DNA of 64,000 nucleotides from Chamaea fasciata. Taxonomy: Eukaryota; Chordata; Aves; Passeriformes; Sylviidae. Made by a program: the position numbers and the translations under genes. Positions within the stretch are counted from its first letter, which is position 1; every line of letters begins with the position of its first letter. Below the pieces are notes generated by a model. It ran no database searches and was not told the origin of the DNA. It saw nothing but the letters and a program-made list of their open reading frames with translations. Below are positions 19,701 through 30,037 of the stretch, one piece after another. The stretch covers positions 1-64,000 of the forward strand of contig JARCOQ010000068.1 in the NCBI GenBank assembly GCA_029207755.1. Direction: 5' to 3'.

Positions 19701-22700
19701 TTCACAGAATGGAGAGGGGCACTTCATTTAACAACACTGAAGAATTAAGACAGGGAAATGGCATAAAAATCAGAAAGGATCTTAGGATTATAATCAGGGG
19801 AAACAGAGTAAAGAAAAACATGTAAAGTTGGGTGTTGCTTCTGTGAAAAGAGAAGTTGTACATCCATGTGCATGTAGCTGCATTAAGGAAAAGCATTAGT
19901 ATTCAAGCCAAATGATGTCATGGAAAAACCGGTTTGTTTTTTTTAAGCATGCAAAACTTCTGTCAGTTGAAAGGGGATAAGAACAGCATATTAATCAATT
20001 TGCCTCCTTACCTGTTGTTTTGTGAAGTAGTTAGGATTGCTGGCATTTTCCATCTGGAATTTTATGCCAGTGGCAGATCCCTGACTGTGATGGTAGAAGG
20101 GTAAGGACCTCATCCAAATGCATCAACAGGAATAGTGTTTCACTGTGAAACTGCCAAGTATTTCAGACCGGTGCCTAATGATGCAAAAACTTGTTGTAAT
20201 TATGTGTGAAGTGTAATTTATCTAATGTAATTATGAGATGTTTAGAGCCAGTCATTTGAAATAGACTCCACTTCTCTGTTAGCTTTTGACATTGGAAAGA
20301 CTGTAATCATGTTGCAGACCATCAGCCCTTGGATTAAAATTTCAACCTACAGTGAGCTTCAAACTGCTTTGCATTTACCCTTAGAAGAAAAGGGAGGTTG
20401 AATAAATTTTGTTACGTTGATTTATCTTAGGAAAATGGGTGTCAAGGTTCTGAATTACAGTAATTATTGTAAGCATGTAAAATATTATCAACTACAAGAT
20501 ACATCTGATGTGGTGTGGATGGATTAGTGCACATGCTAAGACCAATTTGAGAACATTTCAAGTTTTGCTACGTTTGCTAGGGCTAGTTACATCCACTTAA
20601 AATACAGATTGACTCTAAAATGGCAGTGGTTTGCAGGTCCTAAGTGTTGGGACTTTGGTTAAAGCAAAAGGAACAAAATAATTCTTTTTCTTTTAGCTTG
20701 TCATGCAGTTTGTGCTAAGGCTTTCAGTAGTACTTTATTGTGACAGCTCATTTTCCTTTTCATTTGATGCCCTCATATACACCTTGTCACTCTATTAAAC
20801 CAGAAAGATTTAGTTTCTTAAAGAGCCTTCAATGAAGCTGTTATAAAGCCTTTTCTCAAAACAACAAATATGGAGCCTGAACACATGAGATTACATTGTT
20901 TTAGTTTATGTTGCTTTCTTGAGGAAATAAAAACAGGAGAGAGCAAGAGTTAATTGCTTAATAAGTATCAGCTATTATCATCAAAAGGGTTCATAATTTT
21001 GAGTTTCATTTTTATTTTGACCAGAACACTTTTAGATAATAAATGTTGCAATTGAATCTTGGTTGTTTTAGGAAGTTGTTAAAACAAGCTAAATGTTTTC
21101 CATTTATGGATAACAAACTGATGCTCTAAGTTTAGGAATTACTGTGCCAAAATTTGAGTATTTCTTTCATTTCCTTGTAACCCGTAAAACTGACTGTTTC
21201 TGGTTATTCTGGGACCTTTGAACTAGGGGTCTTACCTCAGGCGGGATGTCAAAAGAATATATAGATTGTGATGCTGTTTTCTCTCCATTACTAGGAACAG
21301 TTTTTTATCTGGGCAAGTTGTGATTCAGACAATGCCACTAGATTTCTACCTGAGAATCTGCCTTTTGTGGCCTGTTTTATGGGTATTTTCACTTTTTTCA
21401 TTGCAAGTTTTTAGGATTTTCTAAGTGTGTGTTTCTAAAAAAGCAGCACCCAAATTAATTGCATCTTATCAGTACGTAAGAACTACTTTATGGCATTTTA
21501 ACCTGCAAACACTATGATAGCGTGTGTGGAAATGGAATTTAACTCACTTGGCGGACTTGAAATATATCCCTAAGCAGTAATTGCAACATCTTATCAAATT
21601 CTCGAGCAGGAAACCAACCTTTTTCTAAATGGAATTTTTATGAACTATTTTAAGGACTGTTTACTGGAAAGCTGCCTAATCACTGCATTCCCTGGGTAAT
21701 GGCTGAAATAAGTGTGCTGAATTAGTAGCAGGAAGATGCTCAACTACTCTGGCAGGGAAGAGTTGATACTGCTTTTGCTAATGCATGTAAATCACAGAGA
21801 AAATTCTGAATATGGAGAAAATTTTTATCAATAGCCCCATTTAATTGGATCCTTCATTTGAACGGTGCCTTGCTTCAGCGATTTTTAAGGAAATTATTGA
21901 GACTATTTTTTTAAGTGGTAGAAGTAATAATTAAAACCCATCCATGAAAAGATTTGGGAATACATTTAATTGATAGAAAGATTAGGTATATCAGGGGAAA
22001 AATCCACTTTGCTGGCATTCTTCTGGTTTTGGGTCTTGGTGAAGGAACTAAAATGGGTTAAGAGGAAATTGCTTGTTCCACAGTGTGCTGTGTGTGGCTC
22101 CTGGGGATTTTACCTTTACGGTGAGTGTTCCTCTGAACACAATGAAGCTGCAAGCGTGTGCTAAATCCAGTTAAGGAGATTTCCAGTCTAGTCTTTTGGC
22201 TCTGGAAGTTAGATGTTTCCATATTCTTCTAAAAAAGAATCATTGCTTTCTGTTCAGTGCCTGCATTCACAGCTGTCTGGTTTTTACCTTTTCTTCAGCT
22301 GCCTCTTCTCCACACAAGTGCCCTTGTCTACGTAACTCTTTCTTTTATGGCAGCTGTTCAATAGCTGGAGTTAAGCTTCTTGCCCTACTCTGAATTTCCA
22401 ATTTCCCGTTTGAGGATGAGGCAATCACCGCTGACTTCCCAGAGGGCACTCCTTCGCTTAGTTATCCAGCTCTTAGCAGCTTTGAAAGGGACAGAGAAAT
22501 GGAAGGGAATAGCTTTGGTTCATAAATATTTTTGCATTAATAATAGTTAAAGTTAAGGTCAATGATTGTAGTACAGATGACTACCAATAGTGCTTTATAG
22601 CCCCTTTGGAAACTGAAATTATGTGAAATAATTCCAAATAGCCTCCCTCGAATGGTTATTCTGTGAGCAGCAGTAGCTCTGTTTTAAGGCTGGCGTGGTG

Positions 22701-23187
22701 TCAGGAGGTCTCTGGGCATGCCAGGAGTTTCAGGTTGCTCACTTTTCTGTTATTTTTGCCCATCTCCAAGTGTTTCCATTCTACATTCGGTCTTCCTGAA
22801 AATATTTGTGTGTCTTCCTTCATTTGGACATTGCAAAGCATGACTCCTTTTGTGGAGGACTTTTCACCCTTTCCCAGTCTTGTGCCTTTTGTTTCTTTTG
22901 GATGTAAATCCAAGCAAGCTGCAAATCTTTTATTTCTTATTGGGATTTAGCAGTGGTGTCAGCGAGTACAAAAAAGAGTTCAACATGTTTTATTGTTATC
23001 AAAAGCATTTCCAGGAGTGGGAATGAGGGATAGGAATCCAGGGCACAGGGATGGTGGATCCCTGCTTATCTCTGTAGTATTTTAGAGTGTGTTTCAGTGT
23101 ATCCCTGAACCTCTTTTGCAAATATTGTTAAAAAGGCAGTGCTTCCTAAAGCAAGAAATGAACCCAGGAAAAAAAAATCTCACAGTC
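16726..23187. other. About 6.5 kb of non-coding DNA in the left arm
   Basis: AT-rich sequence with no convincing exon on either strand. Every open frame is short, lacks splice context and shows no family motif. The only notable differences from the right arm are single substitutions and a net 92-bp length difference near 22209. It could hold VDAC3 intron or upstream DNA, or unrelated DNA. Confidence 0.5.
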
Positions 23188-23657
23188 TGTCTTGGTTTGG
23201 GAAAACAGGTATTTGCTAGGTAATAAAAAAAAACAACAACTGTAGTTTCCTTTGGGATCGAGAGTGTAAACCCCCCCTTCACCCCTTTTTTTTCTTTTTC
23301 AATTATAAATTTAAAATCAGAGGCTCTTAGGCAAAGATTTGGGTAATAGAAATAGCAGTTCTTTACTAGTATGTATTACAAAGCAAGCAAACACAAAAAA
23401 ACCCCCACCAAACAACTACAGCATTAATAACAAACGAAAACAGTACTAAGCTGTTCTCTGAGCCCCAGAGGGGAATCCGGGGGGCCAAGGGACTGAGAGA
23501 GGGACTGTGCAGGAGCCGGGAACAGTGAGAGAGCCCAGGCTCTGCATTTGTGTTTATTTTAGAACTTCCTGTGTGTCTAAAACATTCCTTGCACGGTTCT
23601 GCCTTGGGAAAGGGGAACTTCCTTGGTGGCACCTTGGGCTTGGCACACACCTGAGGA
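23188..23657. mobile_element. LTR-type element starting at the inner edge of the left arm
   Basis: The sequence starts tgtcttggtttggg exactly where the inverted-repeat match ends. It continues with a C-run near 23271-23277 and the caggctcttaggcaaag/gcagttctttacta type motifs I associate with abundant songbird ERVL-class LTRs. The right end is unclear and is taken as the start of the next element. Family assignment rests on memory of the consensus. Confidence 0.5.
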
Positions 23658-24209
23658 TGTTATAAATGATCAGAGCCAATTTCCAAAATCAAAGATTTAT
23701 TTAACAAATTTGAAAAGCAATTTCGGGAAACGCCACGATAAATCAGGACAACATCGGTCGAATGTTGGGTGGACAACCCGGGAGCAGCAAAGGGTGCTTC
23801 TCCGGAGTACTGCCCACAAATTCGGGGTCTCAGGGGAGGTGTTTTATACCATTTTTCTACCCTGAGGCGAAAACAAGACGGTAACAAAGAACCCGAAGAA
23901 CATGACATCATGTACATAACATAATCATTGAAATGTCTGGTGTCCGCAAGGGATATCTGAAAGAGTTTCCTGAGAAATTGAGAAGACGTCTGAATGAAAA
24001 GTCTCCGAATCTTCTGTCAGAAGGTTTCTGCCCAGATTGGTATCGGATCTCCTGATGAGCTGTGAAGATGTGGTCAGCCCATGCTTAATGGGCCGTTTCC
24101 CGGTTACCTCTCTGGCAGATGTCGAGGTAACACCTTTGGACTGTGAAAAGACTGTGGAATGTGAAGAGATGCCCTGGAACTCTTTCCAGGAATTCAGGGG
24201 TTTTTTACA
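23658..24209 (-). mobile_element. Retroviral LTR, minus orientation
   Basis: Read on the minus strand, this about 552-bp segment starts TGTAAAAAACCCC and ends TTTATAACA. It has a TATA box (ggtataaaacacc, near 23846) and an AATAAATC polyadenylation signal about 40 bases before the end. No target duplication or coding region was found, so it is either solo or the end of a degraded provirus. Confidence 0.5.
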
Positions 24210-24589
24210 TTCCACTGCAAAGTTTTAATACACACAATTTTAATCCACGAATTTAATACTATGTATCCATTACAAGGAGATTGTCTGTTTTCCATGGGGA
24301 AGCTCAGGGGTTTTAGATTGCTAAAATAAAAGAAAGGAAACCCCTCGTTGCCTGAGTGCACCCAGTTCTCCGAGCAAAGCAGGTCCCAGGTGAGCGAGGA
24401 GAGGCAGGATGGAGTTGGGGAATGTGGAGCAAGGTTGTCCACTGGGTCAGAGCTCAAGGCACAGCTTCTCTGAGCAGGCCAGACCTGCCTGCTTAGGAGA
24501 GTCCCTGGGTCAATATGAGTCACGGAATGCTGCAATCACCTCTGCTCTCAAGAGAAAAATACACCCTTGAAAATAGGAATGTGCGTTTA
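24210..24589. other. Unassigned stretch between LTR-like elements
   Basis: Mixed-composition DNA with no gene motifs. It may be internal sequence of one of the flanking retroelements, but no gag, pol or env motif is seen. Confidence 0.35.
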
Positions 24590-25373
24590 TTAGAAGCCCT
24601 TTGAAATATTTCTCCGTAAGTCTAGGAAAAAAGATCTCCCAATGAATTGCAACAGACCACGGGGAAATCAAGGGAGAGCTGAGAGATGAATTTCAAAGGA
24701 GGTAAGGATTTGAGAAAAGTTCATGTTTTAGCTAAAGATAAGCTTTGCCAGAATTAGTTCAAGTAGGTAGATAGATAAGCTGTGCTGGAAAGAATTAGAA
24801 GTTAATGGTTAGATGAAAGGATTGCGATCAAGGATAACGATCCTGGATCTAAATAACTAATTGCTTGTCATTTTTGTGTTTGTTTAGCTGTGTTTATAAT
24901 GAGAAACAGAAGAAACTGATAAATAGATTTAGGAACACAGACAATTGTAAATCCTCGAGCATCCTAAAACCCATTCAACAGTCACGGAGAAAGGAAACAG
25001 GAGTTTGACCAGTTATCATTTATCTCGATATCCATTGAAAAGGTTGAAAGTTTACAGTGAGAAAGACTCCACTTACTTCCTTTTTTTACGCCCCCTCCCC
25101 ATATAAAGGACCACTGACCCAATTCAAAGAACAAACTACACACGCTTAATAGCTTTTTAGCTAATTATAATATGAAGCAGAGAATGGGAGGTTTTAGTGC
25201 TATAAATATGTATTAGTATTTTGGATATTCAACACTTTTGAAAAGAAAGAGATTTTGTAACTTGGCAGTGCATTTTAGGGAGTGATCGCACACAACTGCC
25301 TGGCGTTGCATTAAACATATACTTTCTAACTCTAAACTGTTAGAGAGTCTTCTGTCTGTCACAATTGGGTATC
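24590..25373 (+). mobile_element. LTR-like element, plus orientation
   Basis: The right part has LTR layout: an AT-rich upstream region, a TATA box (ccatataaagg, near 25100), then a late attaaacatatactttc polyadenylation-type region and an end at gtctgtcaca (25373), followed by attggg, which could be the start of a primer-binding site. The left boundary is a guess. No retroviral coding sequence follows. Confidence 0.45.
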
Positions 25374-26422
25374 GATAGTAGATCAATATCCATATTTTAA
25401 TAAGTCAGCAGTGGCACAGGAAACTCCCAGCTGATGGGAACAAACTTTCTGGCTGACTTCAGAGGCCTCAACAAAGTTGAGTGGTTTTCTCTCCTGTCCC
25501 CAGGCCTTCCTGGCCCCAGGGGCTGATGGCATTTGTGCTCCCTCAGGTTCATCTCCCCACACCAACACCATGGGGGTGCTCAGGCCTGCTCTGGGCACTG
25601 CAAACAGGGGCTCCTGAGCCAGAGCTGCCGTGTCTGTGCCTGCAAGGATGCGGCCCCCGTGTGAGCTGGGAGAGAGGCCAGGGCTGCAGAGGGGGGATGT
25701 TGTTGGCAGGTGCATGAGGACGCTCTGGGACGCTGCCCGGGGGTGTCCAGCACAGTGGGGATGGATCAGCCCCTGCTCTGCTGCTCCTTCCCGTCTCCCC
25801 CAGGGACCCTGCAGAGCCCCAGCCGGGCTGTTTGCCCCCAGCCTGCCCACGGCCACCCTGGGGCTGCTCACGGGGCTTTTCCGTGCACAGCATTGGGCCT
25901 GGGCGTGTTCTGGAGAGAGCCTGGGCAAGGAGCCTGGAGCAGCGAGGCCCTGCCCTGAGGCGTCAGCGCTGCCCCAGCGGAGCCCATGGCCTGTCCCTGC
26001 TGCAGCCCCGGCACTGCCAGCCCCAGCCCTGTGCCCAGCGCCGAGAGCACTCCGGCCCTACAGCAACACCAGGGCCAGGAGGGCAGCGGGGCAGGGCCAC
26101 GGGAGCAGCGCTGCCAACACCAAGGGCTGCTGCTCCTGGGCACAGCTGCTGTGCCAGCACTGATCTGCCCCCAGCTCTCATCCAGAGAAGAGAACCAAAG
26201 GGGGATCTCTGCAGAAAACTTGCCTGCCAGATCCTTGGGTTCCTTTAAAGCCACCAGGAGTGCAGCCCCTCATTGACACAGTCTGTGGCCACAGGGAAGG
26301 TGGAGAGAAACAAAATGAGAAATGGCACAAACAGTGACACTGCTTTGTGGACAATATTATAAAAGTAAAACAAAGGAAAAGAACCTCCAAAGTAAAGCAA
26401 CAAGAGGTATCAAAAATGACTT
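25374..26422. other. GC-rich non-genic DNA
   Basis: A 25480-26260 stretch of high GC content gives overlapping open frames on both strands, which is expected from composition alone. No domain, splice pattern or repeat family is recognised. It may be 3' flank of the olfactory-receptor fragment next to it. Confidence 0.4.
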
Positions 26423-26818
26423 TTATGACAAGTGATTTTGAGATACTGGCCAGCAGTTTAATGTTTGTGAAACCATCCAGCCATCAGTCTTCCACACTGC
26501 AGCCTCGAGCTCCTGCTTCCTCAGGCTGCAGATGAGGGGGTTCACGGCTGGAGGCACCAGCGAGAACAGAACTGACAGGGCCAGATCCGGGGATGGGGAG
26601 GAGATGGAGGGGGGCTTCAGGTGAGCAAACATGACGGTGCTGAGGAACAGGGAGACCACGGCCAGGTGATGGCGGCAGGTGGAAAAGGCTTTGTGATGTC
26701 ATCCCTGCTCAGACGGGATCCTCAGCACGGCCCTGAAGATCTGCACAGAGGAGAAAACAATGAAAACAAACCAACCAAATACCAAAGAGGCACTAACAGC
26801 CAAAAGTTCTTTTCTTAC
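26423..26818 (-). pseudogene. Olfactory receptor family 14-like fragment, TM5 to C-terminus
   Basis: Minus-strand translation gives the last third of a family 14 type odorant receptor: a TM5 segment (SLVFGWFVFIVFSSVQIF), the RIPSEQG and KAFSTC third-loop motifs, TM6 (HHLAVVSLFLS) and TM7 (PPAVNPLICSLRKQEL, where the usual NPLIY Tyr is Cys). A TGA at 26699-26701 plus an extra codon breaks the reading frame between RIPSEQG and KAFSTC. TM1-4 are absent: homology begins abruptly at about 26813, against the end of the HSF-like open frame. Odorant receptors are intact single-exon membrane proteins, so this is a relic. Confidence 0.8.
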
Positions 26819-27740
26819 CTGGCGGGTTGGAGGCTGGGGGCTGCTGCTCCCTGGGGAGCTGCTGGAAGCTGCAGGGCTGGATCCTGAGCACCTCCCGGTC
26901 GAGCGGGGGCAGCTGCCCCCCGTAGAGCTCCAGGAAGCGGCTGGGGGCCCCCTCCTGTCCGTGCAGCCACAGCCGCTCCCCGTGGAAGCCGAGGAAGTGG
27001 CAGGGCGGGATCCGCAGCACCTCCCGCGGGGCGGGCAGTGGCCGCTGCCCATAGAGCTCCTGGAAGCGGCTCGGCCCCTCCCGCCGGGCCGGCCCCGGCC
27101 GCTCCCTGTGCAGCAGGTGGAAGCCGCAGGGCGGGCGCCAGGCGAGCGGCGGCCGTTCCCTGGGCGGCTGCTGGAAGCGGCCGGGCCGGGGACAGCGCAG
27201 CTCCCGGCCGTCCGGCAGCACCCGCTCCCTGTGCAGCAGAAGGAAGCCGCGGGGCGGGCGCCCGGGCGGCAGCGGCGGCCGCTCCCTGGGCAGCGGCTTG
27301 AAGCCGCAGGGCGGGCGCCTGCGCCCCTCCCGCCCCGCCGCCGGCCGCTGCCTGTTGGCCGCGCTCCGGCGCCTGATGCGGAGCAGGAGGTCGGGGCGGT
27401 CGCGGCGAAACCAGGGGTTCGTGTAGTGGAGCCAGGCGCCGGCATCGCCCGGCGCGGCTGCGCCAACCCAGCCCGGCCCCTTGCGGAAGCCGTAGCGGTT
27501 CAGCTGGCGCAGGAAGCTGCGAAACTGCGTGGCCCGGAAGGTGTGCGGGGCCGGCCCCTGGGAGCCGCCCGGGCCGAGCAGCTCCCGCTCCAAGAGGGAG
27601 CGGTCGATGAGCAGCCCCCGCGCCTGGCTGTCCCAGCGCACGGAGCGGACGCGGGGGCTGTTTGCCAGGCGCCACAGCTTGGCGGGGAAGGTGCCGGCGC
27701 TGAGCCCGGCGGGCAGCGGCAGCTCCGGCATGGCGTCCAT
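26793..27740 (-). CDS. HSFX/HSFY-like protein with heat-shock-factor DNA-binding domain
   Basis: A 315-residue open frame starts at ATG 27740-27738. Residues about 18-125 form an HSF-type winged-helix DNA-binding domain: FPAKLWRLANS, VRWDSQARGLLI, the recognition-helix segment FRSFLRQLNRYGFRK, then WLHYTNPWFRRDRPDLL. HSF-family proteins bind inverted nGAAn elements in the nucleus. No heptad-repeat trimerisation region is visible. Instead there are eight Arg/Pro-rich units of 18-23 residues, each with a core like GFHLLHRER or RFQELYGQR. The DNA-binding domain is uninterrupted, unlike most HSF genes, which suggests a retroposed or simplified family member. The last few codons run into olfactory-receptor sequence in another frame. 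A donor-like AG|GTAAGA at about 26818 allows a spliced C-terminus instead. Longer upstream open frame comes only from the repeat array and is not taken as coding. Confidence 0.78.
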   Translation of the reverse strand: MDAMPELPLPAGLSAGTFPAKLWRLANSPRVRSVRWDSQARGLLIDRSLLERELLGPGGSQGPAPHTFRATQFRSFLRQLNRYGFRKGPGWVGAAAPGDAGAWLHYTNPWFRRDRPDLLLRIRRRSAANRQRPAAGREGRRRPPCGFKPLPRERPPLPPGRPPRGFLLLHRERVLPDGRELRCPRPGRFQQPPRERPPLAWRPPCGFHLLHRERPGPARREGPSRFQELYGQRPLPAPREVLRIPPCHFLGFHGERLWLHGQEGAPSRFLELYGGQLPPLDREVLRIQPCSFQQLPREQQPPASNPPGKKRTFGC

Positions 27741-27779
27741 CGCCGACTGTGGCCACAACGACCGGAGACCAACGGCCGC

Positions 27780-28232
27780 GGCTCGGCTCGGCTCGGCCGC
27801 GGCTCGGCTCGGCTCGGCTCGGTTCGGCTCGGCTCGGCTCGGTTCGGCTCGGCTCGGCTCGGCTCGGTTCGGCTCGGCTCGGCTCGGTTCGGCTCGGCTC
27901 GGCTCGGTTCGGCTCGGCTCGGTTCGGCTCGGTTCGGCTCGGCTCGGCTCGGTTCGGCTCGGTTCGGCTCGGCTCGGCTCGGCTCGGCTCGGCTCGGCTC
28001 GGCTCGGCTCGGCTCGGTTCGGCTCGGCTCGGCTCGGCTCGGCTCGGCTCGGCTCGGCTCGGTTCGGCTCGGCTCGGCTCGGCTCGGCTCGGCTCGGCTC
28101 GGCTCGGTTCGGCTCGGTTCGGCTCGGTTCGGCTCGGCTCGGTTCGGTTCGGCCTGGTTCAGCTCGGCTCGGCTCGGCTCGGCTCGGCTCGGTTCGGCTC
28201 GGTTCGGCTCGGCTCGGCTCGGCTCGGCTCGG
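27780..28232. repeat. (GGCTC)n pentanucleotide array upstream of the HSF-like ATG
   Basis: About 450 bp of 5-bp units, mostly GGCTC with scattered GGTTC variants, starting about 40 bases upstream of the HSF-like start codon. Nearly every unit joint creates a CpG. Because the unit length is not a multiple of 3 and contains no stop in any phase, all six frames stay open, generating repetitive peptides such as RLGSA or RAEPS. Confidence 0.97.
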
Positions 28233-29532
28233 CACGGGAAGCCCCTGGGCAGGGTGGGCTCTGGGAGCTGTGGTGGACTCTGTCCCCATGCTGCATCCTG
28301 TGCCTGGGTCACCGTCGGTGACGGAGGAAAAGGCCATTGCTTTGTCTTGGCTGGGGAAAGGATGAAAAGGGGACATTAGAAAGCATTCTTTTGGCCACCT
28401 TTTCAGCAGACTAACTGTTTTTTTCTCGCCATCTCTGCCTGTTTTTTGCAGAGTTGGAACATTTCTCATGATTCGCTGTCAGCAACAGCAGCAGGAAGGG
28501 GCAGGGATTTTGTCAGCATTGTCATCAAAACGCTAGTGCTGCCCCATGGATGGATGTTGCTTTATGCCAGGGATGAAAGGCCTTCACTTGTAGGGAGCTC
28601 ACGCCGCTGTCTTCCTAAATGACGTTGCCATTTTCTTTCCTCAGGAATCGCTTCTTCTGTTTTTCCCCCCATCTGGGGAGATTTCCAATGCAAATGCCTC
28701 CTGCAGCCAGCTCTTGCCAATGCAGACTGACCAAGGAGATCTTGCAATGGACAGAGACTCCCTAGAGCTGGTGTGGAGAGGTGAGGGGGAAGGTTTGTCC
28801 TTTAGTCTTGAAGTCTTGTTGGGGAGCTGATTGTGCTTGGGGGCACTGACAAAAATGATGTGTCCTGAAAAACCACAGAGACTTTGGGGTTGTCATGTTG
28901 GGGCAGAAATTTCTGTCTGAGAACTTTTTGAAAAGTTTCAATTAACCTTTTTTTTTTTCTTTCTTTCTTTTTCTTTTTCCCTGCAGAGATCCTTTTCCAT
29001 ACCTTTTGGGGAACTTCCCTCTGCTGGTCTCCCAGGTCAGGCCATTTCCCAAGGTTCCTTCCCAAAGTGAGGAGTAGCCCATGGCCTGCACTCTCCACTG
29101 GAACCAAAGGAAGCACAGAGCTTGCTGTTGTGGGAGAAGAGCTTCTCTTTCCTTTCCCTTTGGGGCAGGTTGGTATGTTCTCATTTGATAAAGGGAGGTT
29201 TAAACTCTGGAGGTGTTGCATTTCAAACTGCTCCAGCCTCGAGCTCTGGTGTGGGTATCCTTGGACAAAAGGCCTCCCTGTGTGAGCTCCCAGTGGGCTG
29301 GTTCAGTAAGGAAGTTGATATTTCAGGCTTGTGACTGCTGAAAGCAGTTGGTGTCTGGAGGTGTCCGGAGCTGAGAGCGACTACTTTTCTCGCCTGGCTG
29401 CAGAAAAGGTAGTTGGAAAGTGGGGATTGCACTTGCAGAGATGGCAATCAGGGGTGTTTTCCAAGAAATGGGCTGGCAGAGAGGCAGGTCTTGTGCTCAA
29501 CTGGCTGTGTGTTTGTTTTGGTGGTGGGGAGA
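28233..29532. other. Region upstream of the HSF-like gene, no gene recognised
   Basis: Mixed-composition sequence. A pyrimidine tract ending in ccctgcag (about 28948-28986) looks like a splice acceptor on the plus strand, but the following sequence shows no recognisable coding motif. Confidence 0.4.
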
Positions 29533-29923
29533 TGTTGTAATGAATCAGCCGAGACTCCATATCCTTCATGCAGATAAAGCCAATTCTTTATTCACATCGC
29601 TTCTTTTGTCCAGTTTTCAGGGACCTCATGCACCACACCCGTTGGCGGGTAGTTTTCTTACTGCCTCATTTATTGGTCAGAAGGTCATTTGTGTGTATGT
29701 GCTAAGTTTCAGGTTGTTTCCATTTTTCCTTGGTGGGTTCTGATGGAACAGAGCTAATATTTATGCAGATGCACTTGTTTTTCTCCCTAAGAATAGGCTG
29801 TTGTGTGAACAAACTTCTCTTTCTCTAAACAGTTTTCAACTGGGAGCTTGCAGGCTATTGCTAGCTGCTTAGCTAAAGTAGCATGGCCTCATCCATATTC
29901 CATAAGACCTTTCTTTAATAACA
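29533..29923 (-). mobile_element. Solo LTR, minus orientation
   Basis: About 391 bp with TG...CA ends: plus-strand tgttgtaatg at 29533 and ataaca at 29923. On the minus strand an AATAAAG signal lies about 50 bases from the 3' end (plus-strand ctttatt near 29586). No flanking target duplication is clear. It ends 18 bases before an exon-like segment on the plus strand. Confidence 0.5.
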
Positions 29924-29941
29924 TTTTTTACCTGTCTGCAG

Positions 29942-30037
29942 CAGGGAGAGTCACAGACACAGACACAGACACCAGCTGAAGCAACAGTGTCATTTACTAT
30001 CATGCAGGAGTGCAAAGACAAATCAGAAAAGAAGAAG
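29942..30037 (+). other. Isolated exon-like segment
   Basis: A 96-bp, 32-codon open segment sits between a good acceptor (tttacctgtctgcag) and a good donor (aag|gtaagc). It encodes a short acidic/polar peptide with a QTQTQTP run and a Lys-rich end. No family is recognised. It could be a 5' exon of the PAK-like gene or of another damaged gene, or chance. Confidence 0.3.

Noticed and set aside
16726..23187. Search for the missing VDAC3 barrel exons
   Set aside because: No frame shows the expected barrel motifs on the minus strand; the short open frames here have no family match.
26760..28379. 539-codon plus-strand open frame antisense to the HSF-like gene
   Set aside because: A GC-rich shadow of the real gene plus the repeat array. 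No domain is visible and the HSF motifs are clear on the other strand.
26793..28469. 558-codon minus-strand open frame spanning the HSF-like gene and the (GGCTC)n array
   Set aside because: The upstream half is only the pentanucleotide repeat read as AEPSR units, open in all frames. The HSF-like ATG at 27740 with the domain starting soon after is the sensible start.
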